A stretch of DNA of 52,657 bases from an uncultured Lachnospiraceae bacterium (GCA_947178125.1 CAMWXB010000022.1:1-52657), one strand, 5' to 3'; positions 41,443-50,509 are shown, counted from the stretch's first letter. Notes: a model not told the origin generated them from the letters alone. Made by a program: numbers and translations.

Positions 41443-42816
41443 TTATATTTGTTTGATTTTTTTCTTATATGTTTTGAGCATAAGTCCTGTCGCTATTGCG
41501 CCTGTAACGATCTCGGCAATGGGAAAAGTAAGCCATACGGTCCAGGCATTGCCGAGGTCGGCCGCAATAAGCCGGGTAAACGCCCATGCAACCGGCAGAA
41601 CAAATAAGAGTTGCCGGCAGAGTGAAATAACAAGGGAAGAAATACCGCAATTCAAAGCCTGGAAGACGCCCTGAAGAGCAATACTGATACCGGCAAATAC
41701 GAAACCGATTGAAATGATCCGAATCGCACTGATGCAAAGGCTTTCTGTCGTTCCGGAAAGCTTAAATACCGAACAAAGCGGATTGGCAGACAGTTCCAGT
41801 GCAATTGTGCCTGCGGCCATGATAATAAGAGTATATAAGACGCCGTATTTGATTCCGTCCATAATACGTTTTTTATTCCGCATTCCGTAGCTGAAAGAAA
41901 CGATTGGCGTAATGGTGTCACGGAGCCCGAATGCGGCGAACAAAATGAACTGCTGAATTTTATAGTACAATCCATAAGCCGTGACAAGAGCTTCATCGGC
42001 ATGTACGAGAATAATATTGATGCTGTATGTCATAAAGGACATCAATGCCTGTGCAATGATGGCGGGTACTCCAATCGCATATATTCCTTTAATTATTTTT
42101 GCCTGCGGCCTGATATACTTCAGGGATTTATCGACGCTTTTATTTAGCTTGAAGTGGAAGAACAGGGCAATGAGAAATGAAGCGACCTGTCCGATGACCG
42201 TAGCATATGCGGCGCCGGCAACGCCCATTGCAGGACATCCCAGTAAGCCGTAGATCATAACCGGGTCTAAAACAATATTGACTACCGCACCGGAGATTTG
42301 CGCAATCGTTGAATTTACCGTAAGTCCGGTTGCCTGAAGCAATTTTTCAAAAATATTAAAGAATACGATACCGGCTGAACAGGTACAGCAGATTCTCAAA
42401 TATTTGACCGCCATATCATAGATGACAGGATTGGCAGTCTGAGTTGCAATATAAGGTCTTACGCCAAAGAACCCGAATAGTATAAAGACCAGAGTGATGA
42501 CGATTCCAAGAAAAACCGCATTCCCGGAAACCATCGAGGCCTGTTCTCTGTCCTGCTGGCCAAGGTTTTTGGCGAGCATAACATTGACGCCAACGCCCGT
42601 GCCGACGCCTATCGCAACTACCAGCATCTGTACGGGAAATGCCAGTGTAAGGGCGTTCAAAGCACTCTCTCCGCCTTCCATATTTGACACAAAGGCACTG
42701 TCTACGATGTTGTAAAGTGCCTGCAGCATCATAGAAATAATGACGGGAAGCCCCATCGACAACATTAGTTTCTTAATGGGCGCTTTCCCCATTTTTTCAA
42801 CAGATTTCTGTTCCAA
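41443..42816 (-). CDS. MATE-family multidrug efflux transporter
   Basis: The 457-residue twelve-TM antiporter is expected to export cationic drugs with Na+ or H+. KKLMLSMGLPVIISMMLQALYNIVDSAFVS is the N-terminal helix pattern and PVQMLVVAIGVGTGVGVNVMLAKNLGQ follows as in the family; the pseudo-repeat starts near residue 230. It begins with TTG at 42816, eight bases after AAGGAGG. The frame is open back to 42888 through a terminator hairpin, giving a leaderless upstream start that may matter for regulation. No adjacent regulator. Confidence 0.9.
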   Translation of the reverse strand: MEQKSVEKMGKAPIKKLMLSMGLPVIISMMLQALYNIVDSAFVSNMEGGESALNALTLAFPVQMLVVAIGVGTGVGVNVMLAKNLGQQDREQASMVSGNAVFLGIVITLVFILFGFFGVRPYIATQTANPVIYDMAVKYLRICCTCSAGIVFFNIFEKLLQATGLTVNSTIAQISGAVVNIVLDPVMIYGLLGCPAMGVAGAAYATVIGQVASFLIALFFHFKLNKSVDKSLKYIRPQAKIIKGIYAIGVPAIIAQALMSFMTYSINIILVHADEALVTAYGLYYKIQQFILFAAFGLRDTITPIVSFSYGMRNKKRIMDGIKYGVLYTLIIMAAGTIALELSANPLCSVFKLSGTTESLCISAIRIISIGFVFAGISIALQGVFQALNCGISSLVISLCRQLLFVLPVAWAFTRLIAADLGNAWTVWLTFPIAEIVTGAIATGLMLKTYKKKIKQI

Positions 42817-42835
42817 ATTAATGACCTCCTTATAA

Positions 42836-42876
42836 ACACAAAAAGGCGTAAGTCCGTAAATTGGACTTACGCCTTT
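42836..42876 (-). terminator. Terminator-like attenuator in the MATE leader
   Basis: On the minus strand AAAGGCGTAAGTCC pairs perfectly with GGACTTACGCCTTT (14 bp, 7-nt loop) and runs into TTTTTGTG. It lies between the promoter and the MATE ribosome binding site, so most transcripts should stop here unless the hairpin is prevented. Confidence 0.75.
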
Positions 42877-42898
42877 CTGGCTACACATTAACAGTATT

Positions 42899-42926
42899 AT
42901 TATATACCAGAAACAAAAAAAATCAA
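42899..42926 (-). promoter_or_regulatory. Promoter of the MATE gene
   Basis: TTGATT (42921-42926) is separated by 16 bp from TATAAT (42899-42904) on the minus strand. The predicted start is within a few bases of an ATG at 42888, which would make a leaderless reading of the attenuator region possible. Confidence 0.65.
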
Positions 42927-42965
42927 GTTTTTCAGTTTAAAAATTTTGCGTAAAAATTCGGCAGA

Positions 42966-44072
42966 TTAATTTAGTACTTTCTGAAAATGCTGGTAATCCT
43001 TGCAGGAATTCCAGTTTCCGCCCCAGGTAAAACCGTGTTCTTTAAAGAGCTTATAACATAAATCTGTCTCGTCTATTTTATAAGGAAAATCTTTTGTCCG
43101 GTCAACGTATATCTCGCTCCCTGGCGGAGAAATATACGTTTCGCCGCTTCCATCCCTGTTAAAGACGACATAGGGGTTGTAGAACGGATTGATGTCGATT
43201 GCACACCCGAGCGCGTGCTTGGACAGGCTGGTCGTGCCGTCTACGACCCGATAATTAAAGCAGGAAGTATTATTATCGGTTATAGAAGCTGTATCATCGG
43301 CCTGATACTCATCCACCAGTCTGATTTTTTCAATCTGGTATTCGTTCAGATACAGTTCATAAAAAATCTCCATCAGATCGTCTGCAATTCCTTTGTTGCA
43401 GATCAGTTCGCCGGACTGGACTTCGCCGTTGAAATCATAATACAGAACGGAAAGATAACGCAGGTCGTCATAGGAAATTGCGGGAACAGCGCCGTCTTCC
43501 AGGATATTGACAGCAGGAACGACAGAGGAAGTCGCTTCCTGCGCCGGGACCGGATAAGAAATTCCGGTAATTTTTGCCTTGATTTCCTCGTTCAACGGCT
43601 CATAATAAAAACCATTCTGATAGACCGTGCGCTCAGCGGGAACTGTGGCTTCTTCCGCGTTGTCCTGAGCGGTGCTCTGCGGGGATTCTGCCTCATGGTT
43701 CTCCTTTTCAGGTTCATTTTGTGCTATTGGCATATCGTCTCCATTTGTTTCATCTTTGCTATCATCTATATGTGCGTTTTCCTTATCATATGCCGTTTCA
43801 TTCTGTTTGACTGCTTTTCCTTCGGATGCCGCGGGGGCTCCGGCTGTTGTCTGATTTTCAGTTGTCATCAGGTCTTTGTCTGCTGTCTGCTCTTCGTTCG
43901 CAGTCTGGTTTTCTGTGACCGCATTTTCTGCGGCCGCGGCCTGATTTTTATTGACATAATCAACGATTGATTCCGACCCCGCCAGAGTGCGGGACAGGAA
44001 ACTGCATATAAGGATTAGTGTAGCCAGAAAAAGAAGCGGTTTCAGGAGTTTATCGGTAAATTGCTTTTTCAT
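42966..44072 (-). CDS. M15-family D-Ala-D-Ala carboxypeptidase/endopeptidase, membrane-anchored
   Basis: The 368-residue cell-wall peptidase has one N-terminal TM (PLLFLATLILICSFLSRTLA) followed by an acidic, Gln/Asn/Glu-rich linker (about residues 40-150). The C-terminal domain is zinc-dependent: SKHALGCAIDINPFYNPYV gives the HxxxxxxD ligands and WGGNWNSCKDYQHFQ the final histidine, as in M15C (CwlK/VanY-like) enzymes. It should cut stem-peptide bonds outside the membrane. The start at 44072 follows GAAAGGA. No vancomycin-resistance operon is nearby, so routine wall maturation is more likely than resistance. Confidence 0.87.
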   Translation of the reverse strand: MKKQFTDKLLKPLLFLATLILICSFLSRTLAGSESIVDYVNKNQAAAAENAVTENQTANEEQTADKDLMTTENQTTAGAPAASEGKAVKQNETAYDKENAHIDDSKDETNGDDMPIAQNEPEKENHEAESPQSTAQDNAEEATVPAERTVYQNGFYYEPLNEEIKAKITGISYPVPAQEATSSVVPAVNILEDGAVPAISYDDLRYLSVLYYDFNGEVQSGELICNKGIADDLMEIFYELYLNEYQIEKIRLVDEYQADDTASITDNNTSCFNYRVVDGTTSLSKHALGCAIDINPFYNPYVVFNRDGSGETYISPPGSEIYVDRTKDFPYKIDETDLCYKLFKEHGFTWGGNWNSCKDYQHFQKVLN

Positions 44073-44111
44073 GCGGGTGAGTCCTTTCGTAGTAAAATGC
44101 AGCGGAGTTTT

Positions 44112-44296
44112 CAGGAGTGCCGATATGGGGCGGCCGCAGGAAAAGATTTCCCCTGAAAGGCCCTGTAAAAATGTCGGCACTTGGATTTTACGGAGCCTGC
44201 GACGAAAAATCCTTAGTACCGTTACATTTTTAGCGGAGCGAAAGCGTGTCTTGAAGGGGAAACTTTTTCTGCGGCCGCCCCGTGTCGGTACTTCTG
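44112..44296 (-). repeat. Variable-arm palindromic element, copy B (reverse orientation)
   Basis: Arms 44112-44153 and 44256-44296 are complementary except for five transitions and one indel. All five transitions leave G-T pairs when read on the plus strand. Read on the minus strand the core begins CACGCTTTCGCTCCGC and GTAACGGTACTAAG, the same as copy A. TAAAAATG then pairs with CATTTTTA, and the apical hairpin (GGATTTT/AAAATCC) is different from A and C. CTAAG lies at 44212-44216, but its partner is CCAAG (44180-44184). It stands between the M15 peptidase gene and ecfA1. It looks like the oldest of the three copies. Confidence 0.85.
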
Positions 44297-44350
44297 ATGT
44301 TCTTTCTCACTAGTGTACCACAAAACCCCGCAATATGATACTCGAATGAC

Positions 44351-44379
44351 TTGTAATTCTATCCATTATTTAGTACAAT
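44351..44379 (+). promoter_or_regulatory. Promoter of the ecfA1-ecfA2-ecfT genes
   Basis: TTGTAA (44351-44356) is separated by 17 bp from TACAAT (44374-44379), about 50 bp before ecfA1. Confidence 0.65.
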
Positions 44380-44430
44380 AGGTGGATGATGGCAGTTAAT
44401 TGTAAACTGATTTGAAAAATGGGATGACAA

Positions 44431-45309
44431 ATGGGAATCATAAAAACGGAAAAATTAGTATTTGAATATATCCGGCGCGACGAGGAAGGCAATGTCGAAG
44501 GAATCACCCGGGCGGTCGATGAGGTGGACCTGGATGTAAAACAGGGTGATTTCGTTGCAATTCTCGGGCATAACGGCTCTGGGAAATCTACGCTGGCAAA
44601 GCACATCAACGCCATTCTTTATCCGACAGAAGGAACTGTCTGGGTGGACGGCATGGATACGGCTAAGGAGCAGAATCTCTGGGAGGTGCGGCAGAGCGCA
44701 GGAATGGTATTCCAGAACCCGGATAATCAGATCATCGGGCAGGTAGTCGAAGAGGATGTCGGATTCGGGCCGGAAAATATGGGCGTTCCGACTGCGGAGA
44801 TATGGGAAAGGGTGGAGGAGAGCCTGAAGGCCGTCGGTATGTATGAATACCGGAAACACTCCCCGAATAAACTCTCCGGCGGGCAGAAACAGCGGGTATC
44901 CATCGCGGGCGTCATCGCCATGCATCCCAAATGTATCATTCTGGATGAACCGACGGCGATGTTAGATCCTAACGGACGGAAAGAAGTCGTGCGTGCAGTC
45001 CGGGCATTGAATGCGGCGGAAGGGATTACCGTTGTCCTGATCACCCATTATATGGAAGAAATCATTCATGCCGATAAGGTCTTCGTGATGGATAAGGGAA
45101 AAGTTGCCATGCAGGGCACGCCGAGGGAAATTTTTTCCCATGTGGAGCAGTTACAGGAACTGCGCCTGGATGTGCCGCAGGTGACTTTACTGGCGTATGA
45201 ACTGCAGAAAAGCGGCATCAATATGCCGGACGGTATTTTGACGATAGAAGAGTTTGTGCAGAGCATTTCCAACTGCGGAATCAGAATGTCTGCCAAAGCA
45301 GACAGATAG
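44431..45309 (+). CDS. ecfA1: ECF transporter ATPase EcfA1
   Basis: The 292-residue ATPase of the energy-coupling factor module powers vitamin and metal uptake with exchangeable S subunits. Walker A is GHNGSGKST, the signature [13 protein letters not shown], Walker [14 protein letters not shown], and the switch is LITHYMEE. The Q-loop segment [26 protein letters not shown] is characteristic of EcfA1. It lies 10 bp from ecfA2. In clostridia this trio normally follows rplQ directly; here six kilobases of other genes intervene. Confidence 0.96.
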   Translation: MGIIKTEKLVFEYIRRDEEGNVEGITRAVDEVDLDVKQGDFVAILGHNGSGKSTLAKHINAILYPTEGTVWVDGMDTAKEQNLWEVRQSAGMVFQNPDNQIIGQVVEEDVGFGPENMGVPTAEIWERVEESLKAVGMYEYRKHSPNKLSGGQKQRVSIAGVIAMHPKCIILDEPTAMLDPNGRKEVVRAVRALNAAEGITVVLITHYMEEIIHADKVFVMDKGKVAMQGTPREIFSHVEQLQELRLDVPQVTLLAYELQKSGINMPDGILTIEEFVQSISNCGIRMSAKADR

Positions 45310-45319
45310 GGGTGTAAAA

Positions 45320-46171
45320 ATGCCTTTGATCTTAGACCATGTAGATTATGTATATGGCGGCGATACTGAGCTTGCCGTACATGCCTTAAAAGATGTGAAT
45401 CTCGTGATACCCGACGGGCAGTTTATCGGCCTGATCGGTCATACCGGTTCCGGTAAATCAACGCTCGTGCAGCATTTGAACGGGCTGATCAAGCCGACAG
45501 GCGGCTCCATTTATTTTAACGGCGAAGATATTCACGATGATGATTATGATAAAAAGAAGCTTCGAAGCAAAGTCGGTCTGGTCTTCCAATATCCGGAACA
45601 CCAGCTGTTTGAAATTGACGTATTCAGCGATGTCTGCTTCGGGCCGAAGAATCTCGGACTGTCCAAGAAGGAAGTGGAACTGCGCGCCTATGCAGCGTTA
45701 AAACAGGTCGGGCTGGAAGACGAGTTTTTCTATCAGTCCCCGTTTGATCTTTCCGGCGGGCAGAAAAGAAGAGTGGCGATAGCGGGTGTACTGGCGATGA
45801 AGCCTGACATCCTGATTCTGGATGAACCGACGGCAGGACTCGACCCTAAGGGGAGAGATGAAATCTTGGACCAGATAGACAGCCTGCATAAAGAGATGGG
45901 CATTACGGTCATTCTCGTTTCCCACAGCATGGAAGACGTTGCCAAATATGTAGAGCGCATCATCGTTATGAACAAAGGAAGCGTGCTCTATGACGGTGTG
46001 CCGAAGGAAGTGTTCCGGCATTATAAAGAACTGGAGCAGGTCGGTCTGGCCGCGCCCCAGGTCACTTATATCATGCAGGCGCTTCATGAGAAAGGCTTTC
46101 CGGTCAATACGGAGGCTACCACGATTTCGGAAGCGCGGGATGAAATCCTGCGGGTCCTCAGCCGGGCATGA
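45320..46171 (+). CDS. ecfA2: ECF transporter ATPase EcfA2
   Basis: The 283-residue second ATPase pairs with EcfA1. Walker A is GHTGSGKST, the signature LSGGQKRRVAIAG, Walker B ILILDEPTAGLDP, and the switch VSHSMEDV. VFQYPEHQLFEIDVFSDVCFGPKNLG with Glu-His-Gln-Leu-Phe is the EcfA2 type. The start at 45320 is used because upstream frame lies in ecfA1; AGGGGTG precedes it. Confidence 0.96.
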   Translation: MPLILDHVDYVYGGDTELAVHALKDVNLVIPDGQFIGLIGHTGSGKSTLVQHLNGLIKPTGGSIYFNGEDIHDDDYDKKKLRSKVGLVFQYPEHQLFEIDVFSDVCFGPKNLGLSKKEVELRAYAALKQVGLEDEFFYQSPFDLSGGQKRRVAIAGVLAMKPDILILDEPTAGLDPKGRDEILDQIDSLHKEMGITVILVSHSMEDVAKYVERIIVMNKGSVLYDGVPKEVFRHYKELEQVGLAAPQVTYIMQALHEKGFPVNTEATTISEARDEILRVLSRA

Positions 46172-46248
46172 TAGCGGCGGAACTGACAGGGTTCCAGGAA
46201 GGATTGGCAGGTCTGCGTGGTGCAGACAGATAGGAGCAGGTAGAAATT

Positions 46249-47061
46249 ATGTTACGCGATATTACATTGGGCCAGTATTATCAGGCGGATTCCGTCATCC
46301 ATAAACTGGACCCGCGGGTAAAACTGATAGCGACGATCACCTTTATCATTTCTCTTTTCATTGTCCAGAATATAGCCGGCTACCTGATAGCGGCGGCCTT
46401 TTTGACATGTGTCATCAAGCTATCCAGGGTGCCGTTCCGGTTTATGGTAAAAGGAATGAGAGCGATCGTTTTTCTTTTGCTGATCACCGTGGTGTTCAAC
46501 CTTTTCCTGACACCGGGGGAGACGCTTATTTCAGTCTGGAAACTGACCATTACGAAGGAAGGGCTGAGGACTGCTGTCTTTATGGCGATCAGGTTGACTT
46601 TTCTCATTATCGGCTCGTCGGTGATGACGCTGACGACCACGCCGAACAATCTGACGGACGGCATGGAAAAACTGATGGCGCCCCTGAAAATTTTCCGAGT
46701 GCCGGTGCATGAGGTCGCGATGATGATGTCTATCGCGCTTCGGTTCATTCCTGTTTTATTGGAAGAAACAGACAAGATCATGAAAGCGCAGATTGCCAGA
46801 GGCGCGGACTTTGAGAGCGGTAATTTGATGAAAAAGGCCAAAAGCCTTGTGCCGCTGCTCGTGCCGCTTTTTATCTCGGCATTCCGGCGTGCCAATGACC
46901 TTGCGATGGCGATGGAAGCGAGATGTTACCGCGGCGGAGAGAACAGAACGAAGATGAAACCGCTTCAGTATAAAAAAAGAGACGGGCTCGCGTATCTGAC
47001 GCTTGTCTGCTATCTTTCGGTCTGCATCGGCGCGAATATGCTCATCCGTCTGCCGTTTTAA
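46249..47061 (+). CDS. ecfT: ECF transporter transmembrane coupling subunit EcfT
   Basis: The 270-residue membrane protein couples ATP hydrolysis to the S subunit. TMs lie at about 25-60, 65-85, 105-130 and 240-265. The two coupling helices carry AQIARGADFE and AMEARCYRGG, the Ala-Arg-Gly-type motifs that dock into the ATPases. A 77-bp gap separates it from ecfA2. Confidence 0.95.
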   Translation: MLRDITLGQYYQADSVIHKLDPRVKLIATITFIISLFIVQNIAGYLIAAAFLTCVIKLSRVPFRFMVKGMRAIVFLLLITVVFNLFLTPGETLISVWKLTITKEGLRTAVFMAIRLTFLIIGSSVMTLTTTPNNLTDGMEKLMAPLKIFRVPVHEVAMMMSIALRFIPVLLEETDKIMKAQIARGADFESGNLMKKAKSLVPLLVPLFISAFRRANDLAMAMEARCYRGGENRTKMKPLQYKKRDGLAYLTLVCYLSVCIGANMLIRLPF

Positions 47062-47062
47062 A

Positions 47063-47230
47063 GTGTGAAGAGAAGTTCTAAAGCTCATACGCCAAGAGTC
47101 TGATGTCCAGGCTCTGGCGTTTCGCTAAGAACTTCTACGATCCGCGAGGCGGCTCTTCTTCACACCGGAGAATGTCTCTGCGAGGCGGCTCTTCTTCACA
47201 CTGGAGAATCGCAAGGGCAGCGATTCTTCC
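47063..47230 (+). repeat. CTAAG-type module with three-way junction (ecfT-truA spacer)
   Basis: It is closely related to 28060-28190: GTGTGAAGAGAAGTTCTAAA starts both. The outer stem GTGTGAAGA/TCTTCACAC (47063 with 47157-47165) encloses AGAAGTTCT/AAGAACTTCT, with CTAAA facing CTAAG, and CCGC/GCGG. A 30-bp stretch starting GCGAGGCGGCTCTTCTTCAC is repeated at 47144 and 47180 (one difference). A last hairpin GAATCGC/GCGATTC ends near 47230. It begins directly after the ecfT stop. Confidence 0.8.
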
Positions 47231-47264
47231 TACATGGCGGAAGGAGCAGAAATGGTGGTTTTTT

Positions 47265-48005
47265 ATGAAAAGGATTATGCTGGTAGTGGCTTATGACGGG
47301 ACGGCTTATCATGGGTGGCAGAGACAGCCGAACGGGGAAACGATAGAAGGCGTGTTGAACCGTTGTCTTTCTGAACTTTTACGGGAAGAAATCGAGGTCA
47401 TCGGTGCAAGCAGGACGGATTCCGGCGTTCACGCGCTCTGTAATGTTGCCGTCTTTGATACCGATACGAATATTCCGCCCGCCAAATTGGCCTATGCGCT
47501 CAATGCGAGGCTGCCTGCTGATATTAAGGTGCAGCGTTCAGAAGAAGTGGATGCGGCATTTCATCCGAGGCATTGTGACAGCCGAAAAACGTACGAATAC
47601 AGAATCTATAATGCGGAGTTTCCGATGCCGACGGAACGGCTGTATGCTCATTTTTCCTATGTTTCGTATGATGTGGAGCGGATGCGGGAAGCGGCGGCGT
47701 ATTTTGTCGGAACACATGACTTTAAAAGTTTCTGCAGCGTGGATACGCATGTAGAAAACACCGTGCGGATGATAGAAGCAATGGAAGTTGATAAAGCGGG
47801 CAGTCTGATCGTTATCCGGGTAACGGGAAGAGGTTTTCTTTATAATATGGTAAGGATCATGGCAGGAACGCTGATGGAAGTCGGGAGAGGGAATCTTGAG
47901 CCGCAGGACATAGAACGTATTCTGGAAGCGAAGGACCGGAGTGCGGCGGGACCTACCGCACCTGCGTGCGGGCTCACGCTTACGGCATATGAGTTTATCG
48001 TGTGA
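47265..48005 (+). CDS. truA: tRNA pseudouridine synthase A
   Basis: The 246-residue enzyme makes pseudouridine 38-40 in tRNA anticodon arms. VAYDGTAYHGWQRQPNG starts it. GASRTDSGVHAL contains the catalytic aspartate, and GRGFLYNMVRIMAGTLMEVGRG with FHPRHCDSRKTYEYRI completes the family pattern. The start at 47265 is the family one; AAGGAG is 18 bases away and GGTGG closer, so initiation may be modest. Confidence 0.96.
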   Translation: MKRIMLVVAYDGTAYHGWQRQPNGETIEGVLNRCLSELLREEIEVIGASRTDSGVHALCNVAVFDTDTNIPPAKLAYALNARLPADIKVQRSEEVDAAFHPRHCDSRKTYEYRIYNAEFPMPTERLYAHFSYVSYDVERMREAAAYFVGTHDFKSFCSVDTHVENTVRMIEAMEVDKAGSLIVIRVTGRGFLYNMVRIMAGTLMEVGRGNLEPQDIERILEAKDRSAAGPTAPACGLTLTAYEFIV

Positions 48006-48038
48006 ACTGGGGTGCCTGTAAACAGTATGGAGGCTAAA

Positions 48039-49715
48039 GTGCTGAAAAAATATAGAATACGCTGGCTTGTATTTATGATATCGCTGGCCGCGTCCTTTTT
48101 TATCTGTATCTTCCTGAACGATATGAGACAGGAAACGGATGAACCGGTATCGATGGAGGAGAAAGCGGAGAAGGGACTATATGTTTCCGTTTATGCGGCG
48201 GATGGCGGCAGAGGATATGAGATTTCCCCGTGGTATGCCGGGGAGGAAGGAAAATATCTTCTGTTCCTGCCTGATTGGGCTGTTCAGATTTCTTTTTCCA
48301 GGGATATTCTGCTTGACGGAAAAGAACTGGCAAAAGAAGAGAAAATAAATATCGATACGGAACAGTTCTCTTTTATCTGTGAAGGACAGGCTTATCAGAT
48401 GGAAACGGTGGAACTTTCACAGCTTCCCACATTGTATATCGATACGGAGACAGGGAATCTGGATGCTTTAAAGCTGGACAAAGATTATGAAGAGGCGATG
48501 GAACTTTATGCGCTTGGCGTATCGGGCAATCTGGAAGAACAATCGGCCGGATGGATTCATTGCAGGGGGAATGTGACCTTTGAGATGGCCGAAAAAAAGA
48601 GTTACGCGATAGAATTTACGCAGAAGGTTGATTTGTACGAGGAGGGGGGGGCCATTAAGTGGGTCTTACTCGCCAATTATTTTGACAGCACTTCGATGCG
48701 GAACTATCTTACTTTTTATATGGCGGAGCAGATGAATCTATATGGAACGCCGGAAGCGCAGTGGGTCGATCTTTTTGCCAATGGGGAATATCAGGGGATT
48801 TATCTGTTATGTGAAAAGGTAGAAATCGGTGAAGAAAGACTGAACATCAACAATCTGGAGACGGCGTTATATGCGGAGAATGATCTGGAGGCGGTAAAAC
48901 AGTCTGCCTTTTATAAGATAGCAGGCGATGGCCAGAGCGTTGTGCAGAAGGGATTTCGGCTGGAAAAAGAACCGGAGGATATCAGCGGCGGTTATCTGTT
49001 GGAACTGGAAGCGATGCCGGAACGGTATGCGGAAGGAAAGAGCGGATTTATATCGGATAGAGGGCAGCAGGTAGTGATCGAAAGCCCGAAGTACGCGTCG
49101 GTGGCACAGGTAAGATATATCAGCGGACTGTATCAGGAATTGGAGGATGCCTTGTGTTCCGGAGATGAAACGGCGCAGGAGGCTTTTTTGGAATATGCGG
49201 ATCTGGATTCTTTTGTCAGAAAGTATCTGATTGAAGAATTTTCCAAAAATGTCGATGCTTCGATGAGCAGCTGTTTTATCTATAAGCCGGAGGATGCAGT
49301 CAGTACGAAATTATACGCCGGGCCCGTCTGGGACTATGACAGGGCATATGGAAATATGAGCAATCTCGGCGAAGGGCTGGATATGAGAACGCCGGAGGGC
49401 CTGTTTGTGCGGGACGGCTGGTATGGAACACCGTTTTGGAGTTATTTCTGCATGAATCCCGTTTTTCAGGAGAATGTTCAAATTGTATTTGAGGAAGAAA
49501 TGCTTCCTTTGATAGATGAGTGTATTTGGGAAGAGATTCCCCAGTGGGAAGAACTGATCCGGACATCTGTGTATGCGGATTTGCGCAGATGGCCGAATAA
49601 GGAGGAGACCGTAAATAATTTTCAGGGTCTTTCTTATGAGGAAAAAGTGGACAAAATGATAGAATTTATGACTGCGCGGACCGCATATTTAAAACAGGAA
49701 TGGGGGTGCGAATAG
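48039..49715 (+). CDS. CotH-kinase family membrane-anchored protein
   Basis: The protein of about 558 residues has an N-terminal TM (RWLVFMISLAASFFICIFL) and a large external CotH domain. HCRGNVTF is the RGN motif, KKSYAIEFTQK a nearby conserved lysine segment, and AGPVWDYDRAYGN the DxD-like metal site. CotH of Bacillus phosphorylates spore coat proteins, but this protein is encoded with a VTC-domain gene and a DUF4956 gene, a recurring cluster outside sporulation loci. GTG 48039 with GGAGG five bases upstream is chosen; ATG 48027 would add four residues. Confidence 0.85.
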   Translation: MLKKYRIRWLVFMISLAASFFICIFLNDMRQETDEPVSMEEKAEKGLYVSVYAADGGRGYEISPWYAGEEGKYLLFLPDWAVQISFSRDILLDGKELAKEEKINIDTEQFSFICEGQAYQMETVELSQLPTLYIDTETGNLDALKLDKDYEEAMELYALGVSGNLEEQSAGWIHCRGNVTFEMAEKKSYAIEFTQKVDLYEEGGAIKWVLLANYFDSTSMRNYLTFYMAEQMNLYGTPEAQWVDLFANGEYQGIYLLCEKVEIGEERLNINNLETALYAENDLEAVKQSAFYKIAGDGQSVVQKGFRLEKEPEDISGGYLLELEAMPERYAEGKSGFISDRGQQVVIESPKYASVAQVRYISGLYQELEDALCSGDETAQEAFLEYADLDSFVRKYLIEEFSKNVDASMSSCFIYKPEDAVSTKLYAGPVWDYDRAYGNMSNLGEGLDMRTPEGLFVRDGWYGTPFWSYFCMNPVFQENVQIVFEEEMLPLIDECIWEEIPQWEELIRTSVYADLRRWPNKEETVNNFQGLSYEEKVDKMIEFMTARTAYLKQEWGCE

Positions 49716-49716
49716 C

Positions 49717-50418
49717 TTGGAAGAAAAAGAGCGAAAATACCGCCATGAGCAGAAATACTGTTGTACAAAAGGGCAGTTCGAGGTGATTCGGAATACGGTC
49801 AAAGGCCTTATGCGCATGGATTCTCATGCGAATGCGCAGGGAATGTATCATATCAGAAGTCTTTATTTTGATGATATGTGGGATAACTGCTGGCGGGAAA
49901 ATGAGGACGGAAATAATCCGAGAGAAAAATTCCGCATCAGGATTTATGATGGAAGCGCAGAGCGGATCAGCCTGGAACTGAAACGGAAAGAGAATGGGAA
50001 AACGCAGAAACTATCCTGTCTGTTAAATAAGGAGAACTGTATGGAAATCCTTCAGACCGGAAAAATTCCTTTCGATGCGCAGGCACCGCCGCTTTATCAG
50101 AAATTTTATGCGGTTGGACAGATGAAGGTGCTCAGGCCGAAAGTGATCGTTGCATATGACAGGACGGTGTATATCTATCATAGCGGCAATGTACGGGTTA
50201 CTTATGATGAAAATATTTCATCCTGTACGGAGATACAAAGCTTTTTATCGCCACGGCTTATCTACAGGCCGGTCATGCAATGCGGACAGGGAATTCTGGA
50301 AGTAAAATATGATGAGTTTTTGCCCGATTATTTATACAGTGCGCTGCAGTTCGGTGAGCTGAGGGAAGAGACTTTTTCAAAATATTATTATTGCAGGAAG
50401 TTTTCTTTGCAGCGATAG
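49717..50418 (+). CDS. VTC-domain protein (putative polyphosphate polymerase)
   Basis: The 233-residue protein matches the catalytic tunnel domain of the VTC complex, which makes polyphosphate from ATP. RHEQKYCCTKGQFEVIR, REKFRIRIYDG, ISLELKRKENGK and ILEVKYDEFLPDY show the alternating basic and acidic residues lining the tunnel. It starts with TTG immediately after the CotH stop, behind GGGGG in the CotH end, so the two are coupled. In bacteria this domain occurs with CotH and DUF4956; the product has not been proven in this context. Confidence 0.88.
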   Translation: MEEKERKYRHEQKYCCTKGQFEVIRNTVKGLMRMDSHANAQGMYHIRSLYFDDMWDNCWRENEDGNNPREKFRIRIYDGSAERISLELKRKENGKTQKLSCLLNKENCMEILQTGKIPFDAQAPPLYQKFYAVGQMKVLRPKVIVAYDRTVYIYHSGNVRVTYDENISSCTEIQSFLSPRLIYRPVMQCGQGILEVKYDEFLPDYLYSALQFGELREETFSKYYYCRKFSLQR

Positions 50419-50509
50419 ATGGTTTTTATGAGGGATGTTTAAGAATGGAGAAGAGGGTTGTGCCTGGCAGCCCAAACTCGCGCATTGAGAAAGGAGCATG
50501 GTAATAAAA

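Noticed and set aside
42966..44072. Calling the M15 peptidase gene vanY as part of vancomycin resistance
   Set aside because: No vanH, vanA/B, vanX or vanRS genes are near, and the motif spacing fits the broader M15C group, so only the family name is given.
48039..49715. Calling the CotH protein a spore coat component
   Set aside because: There is no other sporulation gene in the neighbourhood, and the VTC/DUF4956 linkage points to another setting.
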